NCBI RefSeq assembly: GCF_044923475.1
Contig: NZ_CP137338.1
Location: forward strand, 124,001-188,000
Direction: 5' to 3'
Source: JAAURS01 sp044923475
GTDB lineage: Bacteria; Cyanobacteriota; Cyanobacteriia; Thermosynechococcales; Thermosynechococcaceae
DNA length: 64,000 nucleotides
Positions 24,879 to 32,818 of the stretch are shown here, piece after piece. Made by a program: the position numbers and the translations under genes. Within the stretch, counting starts at the first letter, position 1. Every line of letters begins with the position of its first letter. The notes under the pieces were generated by a model. That model had not been told where the DNA came from, did not search any database, and saw only the letters and a list, made by a program, of their open reading frames with translations.

Positions 24879-26332
24879 GGCGATGCAGGAGCGCTGGCTG
24901 GCGAGGGATCCGGGCTGGGCTGGGCTTCGACCGCTGGAGGCGCGCTCTGCGGGGATGGAGGCGCGCTGGGCGAAGCTTCAATCGCTGGAGCTGGCAATGG
25001 CTCCATGCTTGCAGAAGGCTCCTCGCTGGGCGCGGGAGAAGGGCTTGGTGCTGGGACGCTTGAGGCTTTTGGCGCGAAGCGCTGCAATACTTCGTCCTTA
25101 GATAGCGGCGTTGCGGGCTTCACTAGGATCTCAGACGCTGCGGGCGAAGGCTTTGGCTCGAGGGTCGGATCTTTGACAGGAGAACTTTTTTGCCCTGATA
25201 TCGGGGCTTTTGAAGGGGAATCACCCGCAGCAGAAGGGCTTGGCGAGGGTTTGGGACTGGCAGACGAACCCGATTCGGGGCTGGGGGTCGGCGTCGCAGT
25301 TGGATTGGGCGCGACCGTCTCCTTCAGAGGAGCGGCAGGGCGCAGCATTACTTCAAACGTCACGATCTGGTAAGCGCCGTTCGGCTGAATAGAATGAGTC
25401 TTGGCGGTTTCGATCGCGGCGGCGGTCATTTGAAGGTTGTCTGCGGACCGGACCGTCTGGACATCTACAACAGAACCGTCTGGACCGTACAAGACCGCAA
25501 CGCGAGCGGAAGTCTCTTGCACTCCGCTTGCGTTCGCTTCAGCAGGATAGGTGCCCGATAGACTGGGGCCAGTTTGGATGCTAATGTCTTGGCCCAGTTC
25601 TTTCCCTTTCGCAATGGCCCAGGTTTTAGTCCCCCCGCGCTCTTCGGGAGAGATTTCGCGGGGCGTTTCGCGGGGTATCTCGGGGGGAGCGATCGGAGTG
25701 GACGCGGGATCGGGCGTGGCATTGGGCGTGGTATTAAAGGATGCAGGAGGAGACACCCCTGGATTAACGCGGGTCAGGGATGGATTCGGGTCCACTTTAT
25801 AGCCAGAATAGTCTGGCGGGTTGGGCAAAGGCTTGTTGCCAGAGGCGCTCGGGCCAATGTAGTCGCTGATGTTAAATCTGCGGGGATAGGCACCCAATAG
25901 ATTTTTAGGGATATCGTAAGTTCGCGAGGGGAGATTGGGCGCTACGGATCGCTGGGGAGGGTTCTGGATCGACAGCTTGCCGAGGTCGATGGAAGATGGG
26001 TTGGAACCCAGATAAACGGACTGGGATGCGGATTTCTGAAGCTTTGTCAAATCGGGCAGCGCGGACAGTTCGGGAACGTCTCCGAGATTGATGGGCGGAA
26101 GGCCATTGGGGACGGGGAGGCCGTTCATTGGAAGCCCCCCATTTGTCGGTTGACCGGCAGCGCTACCGCCAGGAGCAATATTGACGATCCGCAAGGGGGC
26201 GGGCAGGCTCTCCGCAGGTTTGAGTACTGAAAAAAGAACTAATATCCCGTGAATGCCTGCCGAACCGATCATTGCCATGACGGTTGGGTTGCGTAAAGCG
26301 CCGCTCAGGATTTCAGGTCTAGTAGACTGCAT
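24875..26332 (-). CDS. TonB-like C-terminal domain protein with a long Pro/Ser-rich tail
   Basis: A 485-residue protein. One membrane helix lies at about residues 19-40, preceded by a short cytoplasmic end, as in TonB. A long proline/glycine-rich spacer follows. Residues ~265-335 (SARVAVLYGPDGSVVDVQ, AAIETAKTHSIQPNGAY, TFEVMLRP) look like a TonB C-terminal domain. Unusually, about 150 residues of low-complexity Pro/Ser/Ala/Glu sequence follow that domain, whereas TonB normally ends there. No exbB/exbD or outer-membrane receptor gene is close by. It could be an envelope-spanning energy transducer or a structural linker. Confidence 0.7.
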   Translation of the reverse strand: MQSTRPEILSGALRNPTVMAMIGSAGIHGILVLFSVLKPAESLPAPLRIVNIAPGGSAAGQPTNGGLPMNGLPVPNGLPPINLGDVPELSALPDLTKLQKSASQSVYLGSNPSSIDLGKLSIQNPPQRSVAPNLPSRTYDIPKNLLGAYPRRFNISDYIGPSASGNKPLPNPPDYSGYKVDPNPSLTRVNPGVSPPASFNTTPNATPDPASTPIAPPEIPRETPREISPEERGGTKTWAIAKGKELGQDISIQTGPSLSGTYPAEANASGVQETSARVAVLYGPDGSVVDVQTVRSADNLQMTAAAIETAKTHSIQPNGAYQIVTFEVMLRPAAPLKETVAPNPTATPTPSPESGSSASPKPSPSPSAAGDSPSKAPISGQKSSPVKDPTLEPKPSPAASEILVKPATPLSKDEVLQRFAPKASSVPAPSPSPAPSEEPSASMEPLPAPAIEASPSAPPSPQSAPPAVEAQPSPDPSPASAPASP

Positions 26333-26472
26333 TGTTTTTCTCTTTCACAGAACGGTTGGGCACAGTGGCATGAATCTGTTTTTATCCCTGTCCGGGATTT
26401 TTAAACGACCGGACTCGGTCTAGGCAATACTGCGTTTTAATTATGCTAACGGAAGACGCACTGCGATCGCCG

Positions 26473-26501
26473 TTCGTTTCCGTTGCGGTAACGGAGACGA
26501 A
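26473..26501. repeat. 12-bp hairpin in the tonB-like/petG divergent region
   Basis: TTCGTTTCCGTT (26473-26484) faces AACGGAGACGAA (26490-26501) across a five-base loop, with one G-T pair. It sits between divergently transcribed genes, so it is not a terminator for either. It may be a regulator site or a 5' leader structure of petG mRNA. Confidence 0.55.
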
Positions 26502-26618
26502 GCGGGGCCAATCGTAAAATTCAGGTTCGACGTTCCGTTCGTTGCGGTTCCTTAGTACGATGGATACATAAAAACCTAGATTTTTGCGCGACATCGTCCA
26601 TCATTAAGGAGTTTTAAA

Positions 26619-26732
26619 GTGGTAGAGCCATTGTTGTCTGGAATCGTGCTGGGGCTAATTCCCATTACGCTAGCGGGGTTGTTCGTAGCGGCCTACCTAC
26701 AGTACAAGCGTGGAAACGAGCTAGAGCTGTAG
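26619..26732 (+). CDS. petG: Cytochrome b6f complex subunit 5 (PetG)
   Basis: A 37-residue single-helix protein reading MVEPLLSGIVLGLIPITLAG, continuing to ...YLQYKRGNELEL. This is the standard PetG sequence: a short lumenal or stromal tail, one membrane helix and a conserved C-terminal YKRG. PetG is needed for assembly and stability of the b6f complex in the thylakoid membrane. The start is GTG at 26619 with AAGGAG seven bases upstream. It is monocistronic, with a hairpin terminator candidate just downstream. Confidence 0.97.
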   Translation: MVEPLLSGIVLGLIPITLAGLFVAAYLQYKRGNELEL

Positions 26733-26743
26733 GTCTTTCGAGC

Positions 26744-26785
26744 GCGATCGCCCCGTTCGAGCGGCGATCGCATCCCGAGTTTTTC
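26744..26785 (+). terminator. petG terminator candidate built from two HIP1 octamers
   Basis: GCGATCGCC (26744-26752) and GGCGATCGC (26763-26771) form a 9-bp stem around a ten-base loop, followed eight bases later by TTTTT. Each arm contains a complete HIP1 octamer. Position twelve bases after the petG stop codon supports a terminator, but the gap before the T-run weakens it. Confidence 0.5.
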
Positions 26786-26890
26786 GCTCTCTCGATCGGC
26801 ATGCCTGCGGCATTAGGTTAGCAGACCGGGCTATAGTAGATGGCTGTTCTGCAATGTTTGCACTTCAGAAAATTAGAGGGAAAAAACGCA

Positions 26891-27118
26891 ATGGCTCATA
26901 CGATAGTGACTGATGTTTGCGAAGGCGTTGCGGATTGCGTTGATGCTTGCCCAGTAGCCTGTATCCACGAAGGGCCGGGCAAAAATACAAAGGGAACTGA
27001 CTGGTACTGGATTGACTTTGCAACCTGCATTGATTGCGGGATTTGCCTTCAAGTTTGCCCCGTAGAAGGCGCAATCGTGGCCGAAGAGCGTCCGGAACTT
27101 CAAAAGACTCCAGCATAA
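26891..27118 (+). CDS. Bacterial-type 4Fe-4S ferredoxin
   Basis: A 75-residue ferredoxin. Cysteines occur in CEGVADCVDACPVACI and, near the centre, CIDCGICLQVCPVEG. The second set is a complete CxxCxxCxxxCP cluster site. The first has Cys at spacings (C-x5-C-x3-CP) that fit a 3Fe/4Fe or 7Fe-type cluster rather than the canonical motif. The insertion with DWYWIDFATC is typical of a family of small cyanobacterial and proteobacterial ferredoxins. It is not PsaC, whose sequence is different. The start is ATG 26891, with GAGGG about ten bases upstream. Confidence 0.9.
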   Translation: MAHTIVTDVCEGVADCVDACPVACIHEGPGKNTKGTDWYWIDFATCIDCGICLQVCPVEGAIVAEERPELQKTPA

Positions 27119-27211
27119 GGCGAGGCCGCGCGGCGATCGAAGGTTCTTTTCCGTCCGCTGATTTTTGCGCGAGGCGAATTGAAGCTGATAGGATGAGACT
27201 CGACTAGCCCC

Positions 27212-27976
27212 ATGAGTTCGAGCGATCGCTGGATGTCCGTTACCGCTGAGCCGCTGCTGCGCGTTGAATCTGTTTTTGCTGGATACGTTCCAGGACTGGA
27301 TATTTTGCAGGGCACAAATCTCTACGTTGCCCCCGGCGAAATTGTTGCCATCATTGGCCCGAATGGTGCGGGCAAATCGACCCTAGCAAAGTGCATCTGC
27401 GGGTTAGTTCCGCCCCATACCGGCCAGGTTGTTTTTCAAGGCCGCAGCATTGCCAAGCTCAAGCCCAATGAGATTGTGACGCGTGGAATGTGCTATGTGC
27501 CTCAGATTTCGAATGTATTTAGATCCTTGACCGTTGAAGAAAATCTAGAGATGGGGGCGTTTGTGCGGACGGTACCCCTCGGCCCGCTCAAGCAAAAAAT
27601 CTACGATGCCTTTCCCAAGCTGGCAGAGCGACGCAAGCAGCAGGCTGGAACCCTTTCTGGTGGAGAGCGCCAAATGCTAGCAATGGGCCGCGCCATGATG
27701 CTAGACCCAAAACTGTTGATTTTAGACGAACCCTCCGCTGCGCTCTCTCCTATCTTGGTCGATGAAATCTTTGCCAAAATTAAGGCGATCAATCAAAACG
27801 GCGTTTCCATTATTTTAGTCGAGCAGAACGCCCGCAAAGCCCTATCTATGGCCCACCGAGGGTACGTGCTCGACTCGGGCCGCGATCGCTACGAAGGCCC
27901 CGGTCCGCAACTGCTCGACGACCCCAAAGTAGGCGCGCTTTACCTTGGCGGACATATTGCCGAAGCTGAAGATTAA
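27212..27976 (+). CDS. natE: Branched-chain/neutral amino-acid ABC transporter ATPase (LivF/NatE-like)
   Basis: A 254-residue ABC ATPase of the HAAT family. Walker A is GPNGAGKST near residue 49, the signature is LSGGERQMLAMGRAMM near 148, Walker B is LLILDEPSAALSP near 168, and the EQNARKAL stretch following LVEQ is characteristic of LivF. No permease or binding-protein gene adjoins it. In Synechocystis the neutral amino-acid permease genes natA-natE are scattered, so an isolated LivF-type ATPase is best read as NatE. The symbol rests on this parallel. Confidence 0.8.
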   Translation: MSSSDRWMSVTAEPLLRVESVFAGYVPGLDILQGTNLYVAPGEIVAIIGPNGAGKSTLAKCICGLVPPHTGQVVFQGRSIAKLKPNEIVTRGMCYVPQISNVFRSLTVEENLEMGAFVRTVPLGPLKQKIYDAFPKLAERRKQQAGTLSGGERQMLAMGRAMMLDPKLLILDEPSAALSPILVDEIFAKIKAINQNGVSIILVEQNARKALSMAHRGYVLDSGRDRYEGPGPQLLDDPKVGALYLGGHIAEAED

Positions 27977-28002
27977 ACTGATACCTGAAAAGGGAGGCGA
28001 GT

Positions 28003-28467
28003 ATGTCCGCAACCGATCCGCTGACCGAGCTCTATCATTACCGTCGGATTTCCCCTGAGATTGCCACCAGCGGGCAACCCACCGAGGAGCAGTTTCAGCG
28101 CATTGCAGCACAAGGGATTCAGGCGGTCATCAATTTAGGACTAACAGATGCGGACTATGCCCTGCCCGACGAACAGGGGTTAGTCCAATCCATGGGGTTG
28201 AGCTATTTGCATATTCCGGTGCAGTGGGAGCATCCTACCCTCAAAAATTTCCAGGATTTTTTAGCTGCGATGCGCCGCTATAACGATCGAAGCCTTCTGG
28301 TTCACTGTGCTGCCAATTTTCGAGTGTCTTGTTTTATGGCGCTCTACCATGTCTTTGAAGATGGGTGGATCCCTGAGCAGGCGATGGCAGATCTGAAAGC
28401 GGTGTGGTCGCCGAATCAGGTCTGGCAGAATTTTATCGCGACAGTATTAGAACGGGGCATTGAGTGA
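28003..28467 (+). CDS. DUF442/protein tyrosine phosphatase-like protein
   Basis: A 154-residue cysteine-phosphatase fold. The start YHYRRISPEIATSGQPTEEQF is the DUF442 signature. The P-loop is HCAANFRVS, matching HCx5R(S/T) with its nucleophilic Cys and Arg, so catalysis looks possible. Substrates in this family range from phosphoproteins to unknown small molecules. The ATG at 28003 has GGAGG six bases upstream. The tautomerase-family gene begins directly after its stop codon (TGA-ATG), so the pair is co-transcribed. Confidence 0.83.
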   Translation: MSATDPLTELYHYRRISPEIATSGQPTEEQFQRIAAQGIQAVINLGLTDADYALPDEQGLVQSMGLSYLHIPVQWEHPTLKNFQDFLAAMRRYNDRSLLVHCAANFRVSCFMALYHVFEDGWIPEQAMADLKAVWSPNQVWQNFIATVLERGIE

Positions 28468-28836
28468 ATGATGGTACAGGTCAAAATCTACGGTCTCCGA
28501 GATCGCCTCTTTCCTAAAATTCAGTCCATGTCGGATACGGTTCATGCTTGCCTAATGGAGACCCTTAACGTCCCCCCTGATAAGCGATTCCATCGATTTA
28601 TGACCTTAGAGCCAGAAACCTTCCTGTACCCTGACGATCGCACAGAGAACTACACGATCCTCGAAATTTCGATGTTTGAAGGACGAACTGTCGAAACTAA
28701 AAAGCGACTCATTCGCTTGCTGTTTGAGCGGTTTCAGTCCGATTTCGATATTGCTCCTTTAGATTTGGAAATTACACTTCTCGAAACACCCAAGGCAAAT
28801 TGGGGTGTTCGCGGCATGCTGGGAGATGAATTGTAA
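28468..28836 (+). CDS. Tautomerase-family protein lacking Pro-1
   Basis: A 122-residue protein that fits the Tautomerase_2 group (PF14552): VQVKIYGLRDRLFPKIQSMSDTVH, PPDKRFHRFMTLEP, NYTILEISMFEGRTVETKKRLIRLLFE and a C-terminal ITLLETPKANWGVRG. Canonical tautomerases use a Pro exposed after removal of the initiator Met. Here the reading starts MMVQVK, so the catalytic proline is absent, and the protein may use another mechanism or have lost activity. It is fused head to tail with the upstream phosphatase gene. Confidence 0.78.
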   Translation: MMVQVKIYGLRDRLFPKIQSMSDTVHACLMETLNVPPDKRFHRFMTLEPETFLYPDDRTENYTILEISMFEGRTVETKKRLIRLLFERFQSDFDIAPLDLEITLLETPKANWGVRGMLGDEL

Positions 28837-29276
28837 AAAAACGAGCCGAGCTTGGGACGCCCGACCACCGCACGTTTTTCTTTGTCAGGAAACCCTGAAA
28901 AACCTAAAAGCCTTGAGGAGAAGGAACTTAAGGAATTTAAAGATAAGCGCCGATTTTAAGTCTGGGGTTTAGAGAATTTTCCCATCGCAAAATTACCGTA
29001 GTCTTACAGAGAGATCCGCGCGTTAAATTCTCGAAAGTTCCGTAAATTCTCCCTGTAGGTTCTCGGGTCGGATCTGTTTAGATAGACATATTGATGGAGC
29101 TGTCATACCCCCCGCACAGCTCACGTAGTCCCCGAAATGGCTACTTGCTCCGAAAGGACAAGGCGCAAACTAGCAGGCCTAAAGTCAGAAAACATTATGG
29201 GTATGGATGTTGCTAGTACCGAAGGGACTTTCTTCTTGATGTGGGTAGCGATCGCGATGAGGGTCGCTACCTTGCC
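28837..29276. other. Intergenic region between tautomerase gene and prmA
   Basis: I see no defensible gene. A 28-bp element GGTAGCGA...TCGCTACC (29244-29271) sits one step beyond the prmA stop codon and can form an 8-bp stem, perhaps the prmA 3' end; it lacks a T-run on the minus strand. An ORF entering prmA in antisense from 29137 has no family features. AAAAACG/CGTTTTT near 28838-28879 may end the tautomerase transcript. Confidence 0.5.
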
Positions 29277-30173
29277 TCAATCAGAACGAACAATTTTCAA
29301 ACAGGCCCAATCTTCTTGCTGCCAGCGCTGCACCACTTGCCAACCTCGAGCAGTCAGGGCTTCCACTACATCCGGCACCTGTCTTTGCAAAATACCGCTC
29401 AGGATTCCCCACCCTTGGGGTTTGGTCAAGGTTTTCATTTGGGGCACTAACTCAATGATGACGTGGGCCAAAATATTGCAGCAAAAGCCGTCTACAGGTT
29501 CCTGAGCTAGGGCGATCGCCGTCTCTATGCTGCCTTCAGTCGCGACCATCCGGTCTGGCGCGATGGCATTGAGATCCCGACATTCCCGCGCGGCCTGAAC
29601 GGCGAGGGGGTCGGTATCGACCGCAAAGGCTCGACCTGCTCCCAACTGGAGGGCGGCGATCGCCAATATTCCAGTCCCGCAACCAATATCGGCAACGGTA
29701 GGCGGGTGAGCGCTCGGCTGCGCCAATTGCTGTTCGAGCGCGACTAAACACAGTTGCGTCGTGGCATGAGCGCCAGTGCCAAACGCAACGCCGGGATTGA
29801 GCCGCAAAACAATTCGGTCGGTTGCGGGAACGGGCAGCCAGTCGGGATGGATGAGGAGGCGATCGCCCACTTCCGTGGGGTGCCAGTAATCTTTCCAGCT
29901 ACTCGCCCAGTCTTCCTCTCGAATCGCGCTCCAACTGACTTCAGAAAGGCTGAGGTTCGCGTCTGCTGCAACTTGCTTGAAGTACTGCGCCATTTCCGCT
30001 AGGCGCGCTTCGGAAACCTGACTTTGGGCAAAATACCCGCAGATTTTAAGCTGACCGCCTTCGATCTGACTTGCGGTGCCTTGACATCCCTGTGCCTGAA
30101 GCGCCCAAGACAATAGCTCATCTGAAGCAGGTTCGCTGAGAATTTGGAGCGCCCACCAATAATTTTCCGTCAT
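29277..30173 (-). CDS. prmA: Ribosomal protein L11 methyltransferase PrmA
   Basis: A 298-residue SAM-dependent methyltransferase that modifies ribosomal protein L11. An N-terminal L11-recognition domain (~1-110) precedes the Rossmann fold. Motif I is VADIGCGTGILAIAALQLGA. The NILAHVIIELVPQM segment is the PrmA-specific motif IV. LRLNPGVAFGTGAHATTQLCL is the PrmA hallmark just before motif I. The length is normal, and the ATG at 30173 is unambiguous. Confidence 0.94.
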   Translation of the reverse strand: MTENYWWALQILSEPASDELLSWALQAQGCQGTASQIEGGQLKICGYFAQSQVSEARLAEMAQYFKQVAADANLSLSEVSWSAIREEDWASSWKDYWHPTEVGDRLLIHPDWLPVPATDRIVLRLNPGVAFGTGAHATTQLCLVALEQQLAQPSAHPPTVADIGCGTGILAIAALQLGAGRAFAVDTDPLAVQAARECRDLNAIAPDRMVATEGSIETAIALAQEPVDGFCCNILAHVIIELVPQMKTLTKPQGWGILSGILQRQVPDVVEALTARGWQVVQRWQQEDWACLKIVRSD

Positions 30174-30423
30174 CTACAATCCTCGATAACACAGCGCAAG
30201 CCATCTTAGTTCAATTTAATGGTGCGGAATGTGGAATATCCCCAGTAAAACATCCGTGTTATGCAGGTAAAATTCAAGGATATCCTCTAGACCTGCGACA
30301 GTAGGAAGTGGCCGCATTGCCCAAGCTGCCTGAGATGCGCGCTGCCTCGCAAATCGACACGCTAACCCATTTCTGTTAAAACTCTCAACTCACCAAGAAT
30401 GGCCTCACCTTTGGGATTACAGC

Positions 30424-30951
30424 ATGATTGGCCTGCAATATTCAGTCCATCAACCCAGCCCATTCATCGATCGCCATCGGGCCAGTCTTTTGCCTGACTG
30501 GCAGGTTTCCGTGCAGTCCGTCATGGTCATTTTGCAGCCTTGCTCCGTCGCGCTCAACGAAGTTACCCCCATCACAGAACAACAAAAACGACAGCTCCGT
30601 CGCCGTTTTTTGTACTGGGCCAAACAACTCATCGTCGTCTTGCATCAGGAAGGCTACGCCGCCGATGGCTTCGATCCGCGCACGGGACATCCCTATTATT
30701 CTCGCGCTGGCTCTCTAACGCTGGATGATGTTGCCGTCGTGCAATCTGTCCTGGGCTATCCGCTGGTCCCCAGTGGCGATTGCCGCCTCGTCGAGCATCC
30801 GATTTGGGGCTGCGGCGTATTTCCGTCCGTTATCGTATCTTCAGCCCCGTGCTCGGTTTTGGAAGATACTGCCCAACGCCTGTGGCATTCGACCAAACGT
30901 TCGGGCAGGCTTAAAGCGCCTGTCCTAGCATTTGCAAACGGTAGAGGTTAG
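30424..30951 (+). CDS. MMADHC-like protein (methylmalonic aciduria and homocystinuria type D homologue)
   Basis: A 175-residue protein resembling the cyanobacterial proteins related to human MMADHC (CblD), recognised from blocks such as VHQPSPFI-x2-HRASLLPDWQ, GYAADGFDPRTGHPYYSR and DDVAVVQSVLGYPL, and the C-terminal HPIWGCGVFPSVIVSSAP. MMADHC in animals channels processed cobalamin to methionine synthase or methylmalonyl-CoA mutase. What the bacterial homologue does is unknown, and no B12 gene lies nearby. The gene overlaps the convergent ABC exporter by 41 bp. The assignment is from recalled family sequences. Confidence 0.72.
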   Translation: MIGLQYSVHQPSPFIDRHRASLLPDWQVSVQSVMVILQPCSVALNEVTPITEQQKRQLRRRFLYWAKQLIVVLHQEGYAADGFDPRTGHPYYSRAGSLTLDDVAVVQSVLGYPLVPSGDCRLVEHPIWGCGVFPSVIVSSAPCSVLEDTAQRLWHSTKRSGRLKAPVLAFANGRG

Positions 30952-32746
30952 CGTACACCCCGTTCAGTTCCATCAGCGCCTCGTGGGAACCGGATTCGAC
31001 CAATTCGCCATGGCGCAGCACTAAGACCCGATCCACGTTGCGAATGGTAGAGAGGCGGTGGGCGATGATAATGGCAGTCCGGTCGACCAGCAAGCGCCCT
31101 AGGGCGTCCTGAATCAATACTTCCGTGCCCACGTCGAGATTGGCGGTGGCCTCGTCGAGGACGAGAATGCGGGGGTTGCGCACCGCAGCGCGGGCAAAGG
31201 CCAGGAGCTGTTTCTGGCCTGCCGATAGGTTGGTACCCCGCTCCCGCAGCAGCGTATCGTAGCCCTCGGGGAGTTCTTCAATGAAACTTGCCACGTTCAT
31301 TTGGGCGGCAGCCGTTTTGATTTGTTCTAAGGAGTAGCTCTCGCCGAGGGCGATATTGCTTTTTACGTCTCCTGCAAACAAAAAGCCATCCTGCAAAATA
31401 ACGCCCACGTAGCGGCGGAGTTCGCTTTGCGCGATGTCTTTTACATCCACGCCGTCTACGGTGATGCTGCCCTGACTGGTCTCGTAGAGGCGGCACAGGA
31501 GCCGAATAATAGAGCTTTTGCCCGCCCCCGTCGGCCCGACGATCGCCACTTTTTCCCCTGGCCGGATCGTAAAGTTTAGCCCCTTGAGCACGTAATCGCC
31601 GTCTTTATAGGCCAGCCAAACATCCTCGAACGCCACTTCTCCCAGGGCGCGGGCATCGTTTGCTTGGGGCAAAGATCGCGGCGCGACGGCATCGCGGATA
31701 TCCACGGGCTGGCTGAGCAAATTGTTAATCCGCTCCACGGCGGTGAAACCGGACTGGATGGAGGTAAATTTTTCAGCCAATTGCTGGAGCGGATTGAAAA
31801 GACGCTGGGCAAATAAGATAAAGGTCGAGAGGGTACCAAAGGTGAGGGTTTCGTTGAGGATGCGCGTACCGCCCAGCCAGAGCACTCCAGCGATCGCGAT
31901 CAAACCGATCCATTCCAGGGTGGCAGATACGGCGGAGTCAAAAAAGATCGTGCGGTCTACCTGCTTGACGTAGCGCTGGTTGGTATTTTGAAATAGCTGG
32001 CTGTTAAACTGCTCCCGCCGAAACAACTGCACCACGCTAATTCCCGACAGGTTTTCTTGCAGTGTAGAGTTGAGGGCAGAGAGTTCGTCGCGGGCTTTGT
32101 AGTTTGCTTTGCGGTACTCGTACTGAAAATACCAAATCAAAACGCTCACGGGCACCAGCAGCAGCACCAACAGCAGCGCCAAATCCGATTGAATGGCGAA
32201 CATCGTCACCACGATTGTCAGAATCGAGAACAAGTCGCTGACGATACCGATCGCCCCAGTTGCAAATACGTCCCCCAAGGCCTCGACATCGCTCGTCAGA
32301 CGCGTAATGAGGCGACCGACGGGAGTGCGGTCGAAGAACTGCGCTGCCAATGAAAGGACGTGGTGAAACAGATCGTTGCGGATATCGGAGGTAATTTGCT
32401 GGCCCACCTTTGTAACCAGAAACCCCTGCCAGGACTGCAGTCCAAACCGAAAGATCACCGTTACCAGCAGCAACCCACTGAGCGCGGCCAATCCCGTGGG
32501 CAAATCCAGAGTTCTCAAAAAGCCGTAGGTGCTGGGCTCATTTTTCAGCAGCGAAATCGTCTGTCCGATTAAGATGGGTTGGATCGCGCTGGCAATGGAC
32601 AGCGGCACCAACAAAATTGCCGAAACGAGCAAGGTGGAGGTATAGGGCTTGGCGTAGGGCGCAATTCTGAGAAAGAGTCGCCAATCGCTGAGACGAGGTG
32701 ATCGCCGCTGCTGTGGCTCGTCCGAAGAAAAGGTTGCATCAGTCAT
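30911..32746 (-). CDS. ABC-type exporter (fused membrane and ATPase domains)
   Basis: A 611-residue half-transporter. The six-helix type I exporter domain covers about residues 25-330; its coupling stretch includes FFDRTPVGRLITRLTSDVEAL. The ATPase domain from ~370 holds Walker A GPTGAGKSS, Q-loop VILQDGFLFAGDV, signature LSAGQKQLLAFARA (with Ala in place of the second residue's usual Gly), Walker B ILVLDEATANLD and the H-loop IIAHRLST. It works as a dimer. Substrates in this group are lipids or drugs, and nothing nearby narrows the choice. Confidence 0.92.
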   Translation of the reverse strand: MTDATFSSDEPQQRRSPRLSDWRLFLRIAPYAKPYTSTLLVSAILLVPLSIASAIQPILIGQTISLLKNEPSTYGFLRTLDLPTGLAALSGLLLVTVIFRFGLQSWQGFLVTKVGQQITSDIRNDLFHHVLSLAAQFFDRTPVGRLITRLTSDVEALGDVFATGAIGIVSDLFSILTIVVTMFAIQSDLALLLVLLLVPVSVLIWYFQYEYRKANYKARDELSALNSTLQENLSGISVVQLFRREQFNSQLFQNTNQRYVKQVDRTIFFDSAVSATLEWIGLIAIAGVLWLGGTRILNETLTFGTLSTFILFAQRLFNPLQQLAEKFTSIQSGFTAVERINNLLSQPVDIRDAVAPRSLPQANDARALGEVAFEDVWLAYKDGDYVLKGLNFTIRPGEKVAIVGPTGAGKSSIIRLLCRLYETSQGSITVDGVDVKDIAQSELRRYVGVILQDGFLFAGDVKSNIALGESYSLEQIKTAAAQMNVASFIEELPEGYDTLLRERGTNLSAGQKQLLAFARAAVRNPRILVLDEATANLDVGTEVLIQDALGRLLVDRTAIIIAHRLSTIRNVDRVLVLRHGELVESGSHEALMELNGVYANLYRLQMLGQAL

Positions 32747-32818
32747 AGTGCGATCCTAGCCGATCGGCGGGTCTAGGGGATAGGCTGTATCCTGTCTCCA
32801 CGCTGAGCACTTGCCGTT

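Noticed and set aside
26891..27118. psaC (photosystem I subunit)
   Set aside because: Only one canonical CxxCxxCxxxCP motif is present and the sequence lacks the PsaC pattern; it is a bacterial-type ferredoxin.
29137..29505. 122-codon ORF running into prmA in antisense
   Set aside because: More than half overlaps prmA, and the free part lacks any recognisable feature.
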